Assembly (NCBI GenBank): GCA_965216945.1
Contig: CBDCGU010000003.1
Location: forward strand, 1,426,001-1,490,000
Origin: DATHZQ01 sp965216945
GTDB taxonomy: Bacteria; Actinomycetota; Acidimicrobiia; Spongiisociales; UBA5794
Reading direction: 5' to 3'
Length of the DNA stretch: 64,000 nt
Part shown: positions 8,869-16,667 of the stretch, piece after piece
How the letters are laid out: every line of letters begins with the position of its first letter
Position numbering within the stretch: position 1 is the stretch's first letter
The notes under the pieces: generated by a model
The model's input: the letters and a program-made list of their open reading frames with translations, nothing else
Told to the model about the DNA's origin: nothing
Database searches by the model: none
Made by a program: the position numbers and the translations under genes

Positions 8869-8960
8869 CCGATATCGCGGTCGGAGGGCGGACGGAACAC
8901 GGGCCGTGCAGGAACGGGCCGGGACCAGCCGGGCGCCGGTGTGTCTCGTCTGTGCGCCGA

Positions 8961-8966
8961 TACACT
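8961..8966 (+). promoter_or_regulatory. Putative -10 element (TACACT), leaderless type
   Basis: TACACT ends 7 nt before the ATG at 8974; no ribosome-binding site intervenes. Confidence 0.4.
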
Positions 8967-8973
8967 CCCCGCC

Positions 8974-10074
8974 ATGCCAGGCCGTCGCACCCTGCTCTTG
9001 CTCGCTGTCGCCGTCGCCATCACGGCGTGCGGGGGTGCGGCCGCAGCGACCCCGGAACCCGCAGCTACAGCAGCAACGGTGGCAACGACCACGTCTGCGC
9101 CCACGACCACGACGCCGGCGACCACCCTCACGACGCTGCCGTCCGTGACGACCAGTTCCACGTCGACCACGACAACCCTGCCGCCGAGAGAACGACTCGT
9201 GGTCAGCGCGACCGGCGACGTCAATCTGGACCCGTCCTACATCCCGTCCCTCGCCGAGCGCGGCTACACCTACCCGTGGGAAGGGCTGCAGGACATCTTC
9301 CACCACGATGACCTGTCCATCGTCAACCTCGAATGCGCCGTCTCCGATCTCGGATCGCCCGAACCGAAGCAATTCACTTTCCGCTGTGACACCGATGCGC
9401 TGGCCCCGATGCGGGATGCCGGAGTCGACGTCGCCAACCTCGGCAACAACCACTCCGGTGACTACGGCCCTGAGGCGCTCGTCGACTCGCTCACACAAGT
9501 CGAGGCAGCCGGAATAGCGCCCGTCGGTGTCGGAGCCGATGCAAAGGAGGCCCACCAACCCGCCGTCTTCGAGATCAACGGCTGGACCGTCGCGGTGCTC
9601 GGGTTTGGCGGCGTGGTGCCGGCACCGGTATGGATCGCCACCGATGATCGGCCCGGTATGGCCGACGGCGACACCATCGAGACCATGGTTGCCGCAGTGC
9701 AGGCGGCCGACGAGATCGCCGATCTCGTCCTCGTGACGATCCACTGGGGCGTCGAGCTCGACACGACGCCGCGGCCGGAGGATCGCGAGCGGGCGGAGGC
9801 AATGATCGCCGCGGGCGCCGACGCCATCTTCGGCCACCACGCCCACCGGCTCCAACCGCTCGAGATCGTGGACGGAGTTCCGGTGGCGTGGGGTCTCGGC
9901 AACTTCGTGTGGCCCACACTGTCGACGGCCGGCTCCAGGACGGCCGTGGCCCAGGTGGTCTTCGAGCCGGATGGCGAGGTGCGCGCTTGTTTCGTGCCGA
10001 CGTTCATCGAGCAACCGGGCCAACCGGTGCTGCAGGTCGAGCACGACCCGTCACAGCCCTGCCACGAGGAGTGA
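8974..10074 (+). CDS. CapA-family (poly-gamma-glutamate synthesis-like) lipoprotein
   Basis: A 366-residue lipoprotein with lipobox AITAC (Cys18) followed by a long Thr/Ser/Pro linker to about residue 72. The rest is a CapA/PgsA-type metallophosphatase-like domain: SATGDVNLD, the NLECAVSD segment, NLGNNHSGDYG, ITIHWG-type VTIHWGVE, and FGHHAHRLQP near the C-terminus. These Asp/His/Asn residues form the expected metal site. CapA proteins take part in capsular polyglutamate export or anchoring in Bacillus, but many single-copy homologues have no known role; no other cap genes are nearby. Start ATG 8974 is chosen because it begins the signal peptide; a GTG at 8941 would prepend 11 residues. Confidence 0.8.
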   Translation: MPGRRTLLLLAVAVAITACGGAAAATPEPAATAATVATTTSAPTTTTPATTLTTLPSVTTSSTSTTTTLPPRERLVVSATGDVNLDPSYIPSLAERGYTYPWEGLQDIFHHDDLSIVNLECAVSDLGSPEPKQFTFRCDTDALAPMRDAGVDVANLGNNHSGDYGPEALVDSLTQVEAAGIAPVGVGADAKEAHQPAVFEINGWTVAVLGFGGVVPAPVWIATDDRPGMADGDTIETMVAAVQAADEIADLVLVTIHWGVELDTTPRPEDRERAEAMIAAGADAIFGHHAHRLQPLEIVDGVPVAWGLGNFVWPTLSTAGSRTAVAQVVFEPDGEVRACFVPTFIEQPGQPVLQVEHDPSQPCHEE

Positions 10075-10178
10075 TCCGCCGGGCACGAGCCCTGCGGTGA
10101 TCTCTTGCAGCCATCGTCGTCGGCGGGTGCCGACCGGCCCACGATGGTCGAACCGAGGCACCGCGACCCCGGTGCGCC

Positions 10179-10207
10179 TTGACTTGGATTGGACAGCGTC
10201 CTATATT
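10179..10207 (+). promoter_or_regulatory. Sigma70-type promoter of the Fur-family gene
   Basis: TTGACT (10179-10184) and TATATT (10202-10207) are separated by exactly 17 nt. This is one of the two clearest vegetative promoters in the window. The operator repeats overlap the spacer and the -10. Confidence 0.75.
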
Positions 10208-10235
10208 GGACTTTGTCCATTCTTGGACGAAGCTA
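10191..10235 (+). promoter_or_regulatory. Phased GGAC repeat operator, probable autoregulatory site
   Basis: Three GGAC half-sites begin at 10191, 10208 and 10225, exactly 17 bp apart. The first two are perfect palindromes of the form GGAC-N3-GTCC (10191-10201, and TGGAC-N3-GTCCA at 10207-10219). The third is a half-site. The array covers the spacer, -10 and transcription start of the Fur-family gene, the position expected for repression. Confidence 0.6.
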
Positions 10236-10251
10236 CCCGAGGAGGGAGTTC

Positions 10252-10683
10252 GTGGCACCGACCACCGTTGTCGAGCGGCAGGCTGTTGATGGCGTGCTAC
10301 GCGGTGCGGGAATGCGCGCCACGCTCCCACGGCGAGCGGTGTTGGAGATGATCCGGGAGGACGCCACACACTGGTCGGTTGACGACATCCGGCATGGTCT
10401 GGTCACACGGGGCATCACCCTTCCCCGCTCGTCCGTCAACAATGTGCTCGGCTCGCTCACCAAGGGCGGCCTCATCAGCCGTGTCGACACCTTGCCGGGT
10501 CCCACCCGCTTCGAAGCGGATGCGACACCTCACGATCACTTCTGGTGCGCCACATGCCGCTCGGTCGCAAACGTGCGTCGCGTGAAGGTGCCGAAGATCG
10601 ACCTTCCCGGAGTCGCCGACCGGCTGGCGATCACCTACGTCGGCCAGTGTGATGCGTGCCGGCCCACCACACCGGCGCCCTGA
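10252..10683 (+). CDS. Fur/PerR-family metal-dependent transcriptional repressor
   Basis: A 143-residue Fur-superfamily regulator. The N-terminal winged helix includes MRATLPRRAVLEMI and the recognition helix SSVNNVLGSL. The dimerisation half has the metal-site segment His94-Asp-His96, a structural zinc pair Cys99-x2-Cys102 and Cys133-x2-Cys136. This pattern fits PerR/FurA-type sensors of peroxide or metal, but which signal it senses cannot be read from sequence. The GTG start at 10252 follows a strong GAGGAGGGAG ribosome-binding site. It lies under a TTGACT/TATATT promoter with a repeat operator, suggesting autoregulation. The two following genes may be its operon. Confidence 0.85.
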   Translation: MAPTTVVERQAVDGVLRGAGMRATLPRRAVLEMIREDATHWSVDDIRHGLVTRGITLPRSSVNNVLGSLTKGGLISRVDTLPGPTRFEADATPHDHFWCATCRSVANVRRVKVPKIDLPGVADRLAITYVGQCDACRPTTPAP

Positions 10684-10736
10684 GAACCCCTCATACCCGA
10701 AGGACTCACCGAAGACTGCAATGGAAGGAATACGTA

Positions 10737-11282
10737 ATGGCCCCAGGACGCAAGCGCTCTGACCGCAGGCCTCGATGGACGGTCGAGGTCAGCAACGTGA
10801 TGATCGCAATGACACAGAGTCGCCTTGCATTGCGCCGTGCCGCTCGCCGCGTGGAAGATCGCCGGCTCTCGCAACGATTGCTGCGGCTCGCACGCCGAAA
10901 ACGGGCGTCAGCAGCCGAGCTGCGACGAGCGGCACCGTCGACCAAACCGCAGGCGGACGTCGACGAAGAGGTGGCGTTGTTCCCCTCGGAGATCGCCACC
11001 GCCACGGAGATCGGCTCGGTGGCTGCATGTCTGCGAGCCAATCGCAGGTTGCGGGCCGCCGTCGGACGTGCGCTGGATGCGGGGCCACCCGGGCGCGTGC
11101 TGATGCGCCTCGAGGTGTTGCGAGATGAGACCGACCGGGAGGCAGCGAGCCTCAACGCTCGCCTCAACGACCTCGTCGTTGCACCTGTTCTCGTCGACCA
11201 CCCCGAGCAGGACCCATCGAGCGAGGCGGGGGTCGCACCCGGCGCCGACGCCACCGTCGAGAACATCACCCAGATCCGATGA
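10737..11282 (+). CDS. Uncharacterised basic helical protein (ferritin-like/DUF2383-like shape)
   Basis: A 181-residue, highly basic, predicted all-helical protein with an Arg-rich first helix pair and repeated heptad-like stretches, no signal peptide and no Cys cluster. The overall shape (paired long helices, acidic patch DVDEEVALFPSE) recalls ferritin-like DUF families, but I do not recognise a definite family. Start ATG 10737 has GGAAGGA upstream. The stop overlaps the next start as ATGA. Its position after the Fur-family gene suggests, but does not prove, a stress-related role. Confidence 0.6.
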   Translation: MAPGRKRSDRRPRWTVEVSNVMIAMTQSRLALRRAARRVEDRRLSQRLLRLARRKRASAAELRRAAPSTKPQADVDEEVALFPSEIATATEIGSVAACLRANRRLRAAVGRALDAGPPGRVLMRLEVLRDETDREAASLNARLNDLVVAPVLVDHPEQDPSSEAGVAPGADATVENITQIR

Positions 11283-12031
11283 TTGCCCTCGCATCGTTCT
11301 TCATCATCATCTTGATAACGCTGATCGTGGCGCGTATCGGCATCCTCGCCCTGGTGGCCACCGGGCTCCCCATCGAGATCGCCCGCTTCCAAGCCCGCTC
11401 CGCGCTGAGCGGCGTCGGGTTCACCACCACCGAATCGGAGACCGTTGTCGGCCACCCCATCCGGCGCCGCATCGTGCTTGGTCTCATGTTGATGGGTCAG
11501 GCAGGCTTGGTGTCGATCGCCGCATCCCTCATCCTGACCTTCGCCGGAGGCGCGACACCGTCCCAGGTGGTGTTCCGGCTGGCCGTGATCGGCGCTGTCA
11601 TCACCAGCATCCTGCTTGTGGCACGGAATCGCCACGTCGAGACCTGGCTGACGCGCCAGATCGTGCGCGGCCTCGGGCAATGGACAGACCTCGACGTCCG
11701 CGACATGGTTCACCTCATGCAGCTCACCGACGACTATGCCGTCACGGAGCTGTTCATCGAGCCCGGGGATTGGCTCGCCGACAAGCGCCTCGCCGACCTG
11801 GAGCTTCCCGACGAGGGTGTGCTCGTGCTCGGTGTGCAACGCGGGAGCGGCGACTACATCGGTGCTCCGCGCGGCGAGACCCAGGTGCATCCTTACGACA
11901 ACCTCATCCTCTACGGCCATTCCGCGGTGCTCAAAGAGCTCGACGAGCGACGGGACGACATCACCGGCGACTGGCAACACGAAGCCGCCGTGGCCACCCA
12001 CCGCCAAAGCCTCGCCCACGCCGACGCCTGA
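11279..12031 (+). CDS. Membrane protein with C-terminal TrkA-C (RCK_C) domain
   Basis: A 250-residue protein. Residues about 1-125 contain three or four hydrophobic segments; between the first two is FQARSALSGVGFTTTESE, which looks like a Trk/Ktr-type potassium filter loop (Gly-Phe-Thr-Thr). Residues about 150-220 form an RCK_C domain (FIEPGDWLADKRLADL, VLVLGVQR, DNLILYG), the ligand-binding regulatory domain of potassium transport systems. It is shorter than a Trk/Ktr channel, so it may be a regulatory subunit or minimal channel. Coupled (ATGA) to the preceding gene and downstream of the Fur-family regulator. Confidence 0.7.
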   Translation: MIALASFFIIILITLIVARIGILALVATGLPIEIARFQARSALSGVGFTTTESETVVGHPIRRRIVLGLMLMGQAGLVSIAASLILTFAGGATPSQVVFRLAVIGAVITSILLVARNRHVETWLTRQIVRGLGQWTDLDVRDMVHLMQLTDDYAVTELFIEPGDWLADKRLADLELPDEGVLVLGVQRGSGDYIGAPRGETQVHPYDNLILYGHSAVLKELDERRDDITGDWQHEAAVATHRQSLAHADA

Positions 12032-12100
12032 CGGCAATCTGTGCGACCGCCGCCGCCGGCGGCAACCGCCTCGCTCTGCGCAGCCATCCCACAGAGGGGA

Positions 12101-13348
12101 TCATCGAGGGGCGGTGCCGATCGTCGCCAAACGCTCGATTCCCGCCACCATGGCATCGGTGGGCGCCGCGGCGTAGCACAACCGCAGGAAGCCCGGCTCG
12201 GCGATGTGGCAGGCAGCGCCCGGAGTCAGGTTGATGTTGCCCACTTCCAGGAACCGGCGCCACAGCCGTTCCTCCGCTTCCCACGTCAGGTCGTCCATCC
12301 AACTTCGTACGTCGCAGAGGACGAAGATCCCGGCCCCCGCGGCGACGTGTGGGATCCCTTGGGCGTCGAGCGCAGCCGACACTCGGGCATAGGCATCGCC
12401 GAGACGGCGCCGCAGCTCGGCGAGGTAGCCGTCGACCCATGCGTCGTCTTCGATCAGCTCCCCCAGCATCCACTGCGTGTGGCCGGCAACACATCCCCAG
12501 TAGGCGACGGCATCCACAGCTCGGATGACGTCGGCGTTCTCGCTGACGAGGGCACCGCACCGCAGCCCGCTGGCACCGAAGTCCTTGCTGAAGGCCCACA
12601 CGATGTGCGTCCGGTCGCCCAGCGCGGAGCGTAGCGAGGCCACGCTCGTGAAGGGTGCGTCGCCAAACACCGACAGCGCATAGATCTCGTCGAACACGAC
12701 GTGCAGTCCGTGCCCTTCCGCCCACGTGAGGACCTCATCGATCTCGGCGTGCGTGTAGACCCGGCCGAGCGGGTTGCTCGGTGTCGTGAAGAGCAGCGCC
12801 CGCACCGGTCGCTCCGAGGTGGCCAGCGCCCTCTCGAACGCCGCGGCCGTCAATGTGAAGCCCTCCTCGCTTCGACCGTCGACCGGAATGATCTCCAGGC
12901 CGTCGCGGGCGCCCAGATCTGCCCAGAAACCCGCGTAGCTCGGCGTGGGCACGAGCACGGCGTCACCCGGGTCGGCCAGCGCATAGAACAACGTCTCCAA
13001 CACGGTCCCGGCGCCGGCGAGGACCGCCACGTGCTCGGGAGCGACGGTGCGTCCGAGGAAGCGCTCGCCCATGAAGCTGCCGAGTCGGGTGCGGAAGTCG
13101 ATGTTCCCGATCATCGAGTCGTAGCCGAGGACGTGTTCGGGCGGCACCGGAAGAGCCGCAAGTCGCGGAAGCAGCAGATCGTGCATCAGCTTGTTCTCGG
13201 CGACGCACATCCCGACGTAGCCGGTTGCGTTGTGCTCGGGATGCCACGGATCATCACACCGGGCGAAGTGCTCGTAGAGATACCCGGGCAACGGTGGGCT
13301 GGCGGCCAGTCGAGCGCCGCGACTCGACAGCCCAGTCGGGTCACCCAT
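12101..13348 (-). CDS. PLP-dependent class I/II aminotransferase
   Basis: A 415-residue fold-type I aminotransferase related to the aspartate aminotransferase/ACC synthase group. Motifs are YVGMCVAENKLMHD near the N-terminus, VLAGAGTVLETL, TPSNPLGRVY, the DEIYALSVF Asp/Tyr pair, and FSKDFGASGLRCG with the PLP-binding Lys. The N-terminal part with AENKLMHD is like ACC-synthase-type enzymes. Substrate unknown. The ATG at 13348 overlaps the stop of the upstream dehydrogenase by 8 nt; ATG/GTG codons slightly upstream are possible. Likely an operon with that dehydrogenase. Confidence 0.85.
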   Translation of the reverse strand: MGDPTGLSSRGARLAASPPLPGYLYEHFARCDDPWHPEHNATGYVGMCVAENKLMHDLLLPRLAALPVPPEHVLGYDSMIGNIDFRTRLGSFMGERFLGRTVAPEHVAVLAGAGTVLETLFYALADPGDAVLVPTPSYAGFWADLGARDGLEIIPVDGRSEEGFTLTAAAFERALATSERPVRALLFTTPSNPLGRVYTHAEIDEVLTWAEGHGLHVVFDEIYALSVFGDAPFTSVASLRSALGDRTHIVWAFSKDFGASGLRCGALVSENADVIRAVDAVAYWGCVAGHTQWMLGELIEDDAWVDGYLAELRRRLGDAYARVSAALDAQGIPHVAAGAGIFVLCDVRSWMDDLTWEAEERLWRRFLEVGNINLTPGAACHIAEPGFLRLCYAAAPTDAMVAGIERLATIGTAPR

Positions 13349-14252
13349 GGTCACGCCACTCGACATCGGACATGCGGGCCAGCGCCAGCAGCAGCGCCTG
13401 GGTCCCCTTGCGGCCTCCGTCCTGGGCCTGCAGCGCCACATAGAGCTGGTGGGCCAATGCCAGGCCCGGAACGGAGAGCCGCATCCGTTCGGCCTCGTCC
13501 AGGGCGATGCCCATGTCCTTGACGAAGTGGTCGACGAAGAACCCCGGGTCGAAGTCGCCGGCGAGCATCCGCGGCCCGTAGTTGCTCAGCGACCACGAAC
13601 CGGCTGCGCCGCCGCCGACCGCCTCCAATGTCTTCCCGAGATCGAGCCCGGCCTGCTGGGCGTAGAGCAGCGCCTCGCTGACACCGATCATCCCCGTCGC
13701 GATCAGAATCTGGTTCACCATCTTGGTGTGCTGTCCCGTACCCGGGCCGCCCAGGTGGACGATCGTCTTGCCCATCACCTCGAACAGCGGCCAGACTCGT
13801 TCGACGTCGGCATCCTCACCGCCGACCATGATCGACAGCGTGGCGTTGCGGGCACCCACGTCACCCCCTGAGACCGGGGCATCCACGGCACCGACGTCGC
13901 GTGCCTTCGCCGCGGCATGGATCTCCGTCGCCATTGACGGCTCACTGGTCGTCATGTCGACGACAACGGCTCCCGGTGCGGCACCGGCCACGGCGCCGTC
14001 GGGACCGAGAAAGACCTCGCGAACGTCCGCCGGAAACCCGACGATGGCAAGAGTGACATCCGATGCCGCAGCCACCGCCGCCGGCCCATCGGCCCACCGG
14101 GCACCGCGCGCCTCCAGGTTCGCAGCCCGCTCCCGCGTGCGGCTGTACACGGTGACCGGGTGGCCCGCATCGAGGAGATGACCACACATCGAAGCTCCCA
14201 TGACTCCTGTGCCGATCCAGCCGATACGCGTGTTCTCCGGGGTGTTGCTCAT
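13341..14252 (-). CDS. NAD(P)-binding beta-hydroxyacid dehydrogenase (3-hydroxyisobutyrate dehydrogenase family)
   Basis: A 303-residue oxidoreductase. The N-terminal Rossmann fold starts with GWIGTGVMGASM; the substrate loop DAPVSGGDVGA and the catalytic Lys segment GTGQHTKMVNQILIA are both present, typical of tartronate semialdehyde reductase and 3-hydroxyisobutyrate dehydrogenase. The exact acid is unknown. It is the first gene of a two-gene operon with the aminotransferase, which could interconvert an amino acid and a hydroxy- or oxo-acid (inference). Confidence 0.88.
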   Translation of the reverse strand: MSNTPENTRIGWIGTGVMGASMCGHLLDAGHPVTVYSRTRERAANLEARGARWADGPAAVAAASDVTLAIVGFPADVREVFLGPDGAVAGAAPGAVVVDMTTSEPSMATEIHAAAKARDVGAVDAPVSGGDVGARNATLSIMVGGEDADVERVWPLFEVMGKTIVHLGGPGTGQHTKMVNQILIATGMIGVSEALLYAQQAGLDLGKTLEAVGGGAAGSWSLSNYGPRMLAGDFDPGFFVDHFVKDMGIALDEAERMRLSVPGLALAHQLYVALQAQDGGRKGTQALLLALARMSDVEWRDHG

Positions 14253-14338
14253 GGGTTCCTTCCGTGCGGCGCAACGCCAATCTATCCGCCGCCGCCCGTA
14301 CCCCGTCGGCGGGGTACGGCACAGCGCCGAGCCCCGGG

Positions 14339-14344
14339 TAACGT
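14339..14344 (+). promoter_or_regulatory. Putative -10 element (TAACGT), leaderless type
   Basis: TAACGT ends 6 nt before the ATG at 14351, without a ribosome-binding site. Confidence 0.4.
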
Positions 14345-14350
14345 CGGCGG

Positions 14351-15493
14351 ATGCGACGACGCCTCGGCCCCCTCGCCGGTTTGCTCGGGTCGATGCTCAT
14401 CGTTGCGGCGTGCAGCGGAGGCCCGGCTGCGACGACGACATCGTCCCATCCAGCGACCACCACCACGACGACGTCATCCCATCCAGCGACCACCACCACG
14501 ACGACGGTCGCCGCGACGACGACCCGGTCCTCCCCGTCGACGTCGTCCGCTGCGCCGACCACGACGGCGGCTTCCCAACCCATCCCCGCCGACGAGCTGG
14601 AACTCGTGGCGTACGGGATTCCGGCCGGATCGCGTCCCCACGATGTGGCGCCCGCCGCCGACGGGGGGGTGTGGTACACGGCGCAGGGCTCGGGCGAGCT
14701 CGGCTGGCTGGATCCGGCCAGTGGAGCCACGCGACACATCGCCCTGGGTGCCGGCTCCCGCCCCCATGGCGTGATCGTCGACGAGCGGGGTGACGCCTGG
14801 GTCACCGACGGCGGGTTGAACGCCATCGTCCGCGTCGAGGCGTCGAGCGACACCGTCACCGTCTTCCCCTTGCCCGCCGATCGACCAGACGCCAACCTCA
14901 ACACGGCGGCGTTCGACGGCGCCGGGTTGCTGTGGTTCACCGGCCAGAACGGTATCCACGGGGTGCTCGATCCCTCCACCGGATCGATGCGAGTGTTCGA
15001 CTCACCTCGGGGTCGCGGCCCGTACGGCATCACCGCAACCCCGCTCGGCACGATCTACTTCGCATCGCTTGCCGGAAGCTATGTGGGACTGGTGGGCGAT
15101 GATGGATCGGTCACCGTGCTCGAGCCACCCACGCCGCAGCAGGGGGCACGGCGGGTCTGGGCCGACTCCACCGGTGCGATTTGGGTGAGCGAGTGGAACG
15201 CAGGCCAGCTGAGTCGCTACGAGCCGGTCGACGCATCCTGGGACACCTGGCCTTTGCCGGGCGCGTCGCCGCAGGCTTATGCGGTCTACGTCGATGACAC
15301 GGACATCGTGTGGGTGAGCGACTTCGGCGGCAACGCCATCCACCGCTTCGACCCAGCGACGGAGGCCTTCTTCACTTTCGAACTGCCGTCGAACCCGGGG
15401 AACGTGCGGCAGATTCTCGGCCGGCCCGGCGAGGTGTGGGGAGCGGAGTCCGCCGCCGACCAGCTGGTCGTGATCCGCCGCCAGGGCGGCTGA
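14351..15493 (+). CDS. Vgb-like (streptogramin lyase/SMP-30-type) beta-propeller lipoprotein
   Basis: A 380-residue lipoprotein with lipobox LIVAAC (Cys21), a Thr/Ser-rich linker to about residue 76, and a beta-propeller of repeated blades. Blade repeats recur as SRPHDVAPAADGGVWYT, SRPHGVIVDERGDAWVT, GPYGITATPLGTIYFAS and similar, the pattern of virginiamycin B lyase and related NHL-type propellers. Whether it is an enzyme or a binding scaffold is unknown; exported lipoprotein location argues against antibiotic inactivation in the cytoplasm. The linker contains a 33-bp tandem duplication. Confidence 0.78.
   Translation: MRRRLGPLAGLLGSMLIVAACSGGPAATTTSSHPATTTTTTSSHPATTTTTTVAATTTRSSPSTSSAAPTTTAASQPIPADELELVAYGIPAGSRPHDVAPAADGGVWYTAQGSGELGWLDPASGATRHIALGAGSRPHGVIVDERGDAWVTDGGLNAIVRVEASSDTVTVFPLPADRPDANLNTAAFDGAGLLWFTGQNGIHGVLDPSTGSMRVFDSPRGRGPYGITATPLGTIYFASLAGSYVGLVGDDGSVTVLEPPTPQQGARRVWADSTGAIWVSEWNAGQLSRYEPVDASWDTWPLPGASPQAYAVYVDDTDIVWVSDFGGNAIHRFDPATEAFFTFELPSNPGNVRQILGRPGEVWGAESAADQLVVIRRQGG
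14441..14506 (+). repeat. 33-bp tandem duplication in lipoprotein linker
   Basis: Two adjacent 33-bp units (14441-14473 and 14474-14506) differ at one base and encode two copies of the 11-residue unit SSHPATTTTTT. The length is a multiple of three, so copy-number change would lengthen or shorten the linker without a frameshift. Confidence 0.9.
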
Positions 15494-15629
15494 CACTGCG
15501 ACCGCCGGCGGCGGTACCCGGCGTTGCGGCAACCACGCCGAACAGCAGTCGTCCGGCACGGTGCGGTCGATCCGTCGACATGGCTGTCCCCGCGACTGCG
15601 GCGACGGTTCGATGGTCGACAATGGGCAG

Positions 15630-16655
15630 ATGCTCGACGAATCGATCACCGACGAATTCACCTCGGGGCGCGGGTATCTGAACACCGCCTCCCTCGGTCT
15701 GCCTCCGAAGCGGGCGTTGCGTGCGCTACGCCACCGCATCGCCGAATGGGAGGCCGGCATGGCTCGGCCGCCGTCGTTCGATGAGGACGTGGACCGGGCC
15801 CGAGCCGCCTACGGCCGCATCGTCGGCGTGGCGTCGAGCGCCGTCGGGATCGTGGGCCAGGTCTCGGTCATCACGGGTCTGGTGGCCTCGTCCCTTCCCG
15901 ACCGTGCCGTCGTCGTGGCGGCCGAGGAGGACTTCACGTCGGTGCTGTTCCCGTTCCTCGCCGACCCGCGTCTGGAGGTGCGACTCGTCCCGCTGGACAA
16001 GCTCGTCGAAGCGATCGATCCCGCCGTCGACCTCGTCGCAGTGAGCGCCGTCCAGTCGGCCGATGGCCGGCTCGTCGACTTGGATGGGCTGGTCATCGCC
16101 GCCGGAGTCGTCGGGGCCCGCACCTACGTCGATGTGACCCAAGCCGCCGGATGGCTGCCGCTGGTCGCCGATCGGTTCGACGTCACCGCGTGCGGGGCCT
16201 ACAAGTGGCTGTGCTCGTCCCGTGGATCCGGCTTCATCACGGTCCGCCACGACTCCGACTGGCTCATTCCGAGAAACGCAGGCTGGTACGCCGGAGATGA
16301 CATCTGGACGTCGATCTACGGCCCACCGCTGCGACTCGCACCGGATGCCCGCCGGTTCAACGTCTCGCCGGGGTGGCTCGACTTCGTCACGGCGGCCGAG
16401 GCCACGGAGCTCATCGCCGACCTCGGGGTCGCCGCGATCCATCAGCACGATTTGGGCCTGGCCAACGCACTCCTTGCCCGGCTCGGTCTCCCATCCTCGG
16501 ACAGCGCCATCGTCAGCATCGATACGCCACACGGGGCGGCATTGGCGGAAGCCGGCGTGGCGGCCGCGACCCGGGCCGGCAAGGTGCGGCTGTCGTTCCA
16601 CCTTTACAACACCATGGCCGATGTGGACCTCGCCGCGGAGATCCTTGCGCGCTGA
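15630..16655 (+). CDS. PLP-dependent class V aminotransferase-like protein
   Basis: A 341-residue member of the class V (NifS/SufS/isopenicillin-N-epimerase-like) group. Visible are YLNTASLGLPP at the N-terminus, GQVSVITGL, the DVTQAAGWLP Asp, and the PLP Lys in CGAYKWLCSSRGSGF. It lacks the C-terminal cysteine desulfurase loop, so a desulfurase role is unlikely. Substrate unknown. ATG at 15630 is preferred because GACAAT lies 6 nt upstream; ATG at 15612 is a possible longer start. Its end is 12 nt from the convergent dinB stop. Confidence 0.8.
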   Translation: MLDESITDEFTSGRGYLNTASLGLPPKRALRALRHRIAEWEAGMARPPSFDEDVDRARAAYGRIVGVASSAVGIVGQVSVITGLVASSLPDRAVVVAAEEDFTSVLFPFLADPRLEVRLVPLDKLVEAIDPAVDLVAVSAVQSADGRLVDLDGLVIAAGVVGARTYVDVTQAAGWLPLVADRFDVTACGAYKWLCSSRGSGFITVRHDSDWLIPRNAGWYAGDDIWTSIYGPPLRLAPDARRFNVSPGWLDFVTAAEATELIADLGVAAIHQHDLGLANALLARLGLPSSDSAIVSIDTPHGAALAEAGVAAATRAGKVRLSFHLYNTMADVDLAAEILAR

Positions 16656-16667
16656 CGCTCGTTCGAC

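Noticed and set aside
7990..10044. A 684-codon minus-strand frame
   Set aside because: Antisense to the molybdopterin subunit, MDMPI-type gene and CapA-like gene; low-complexity translation.
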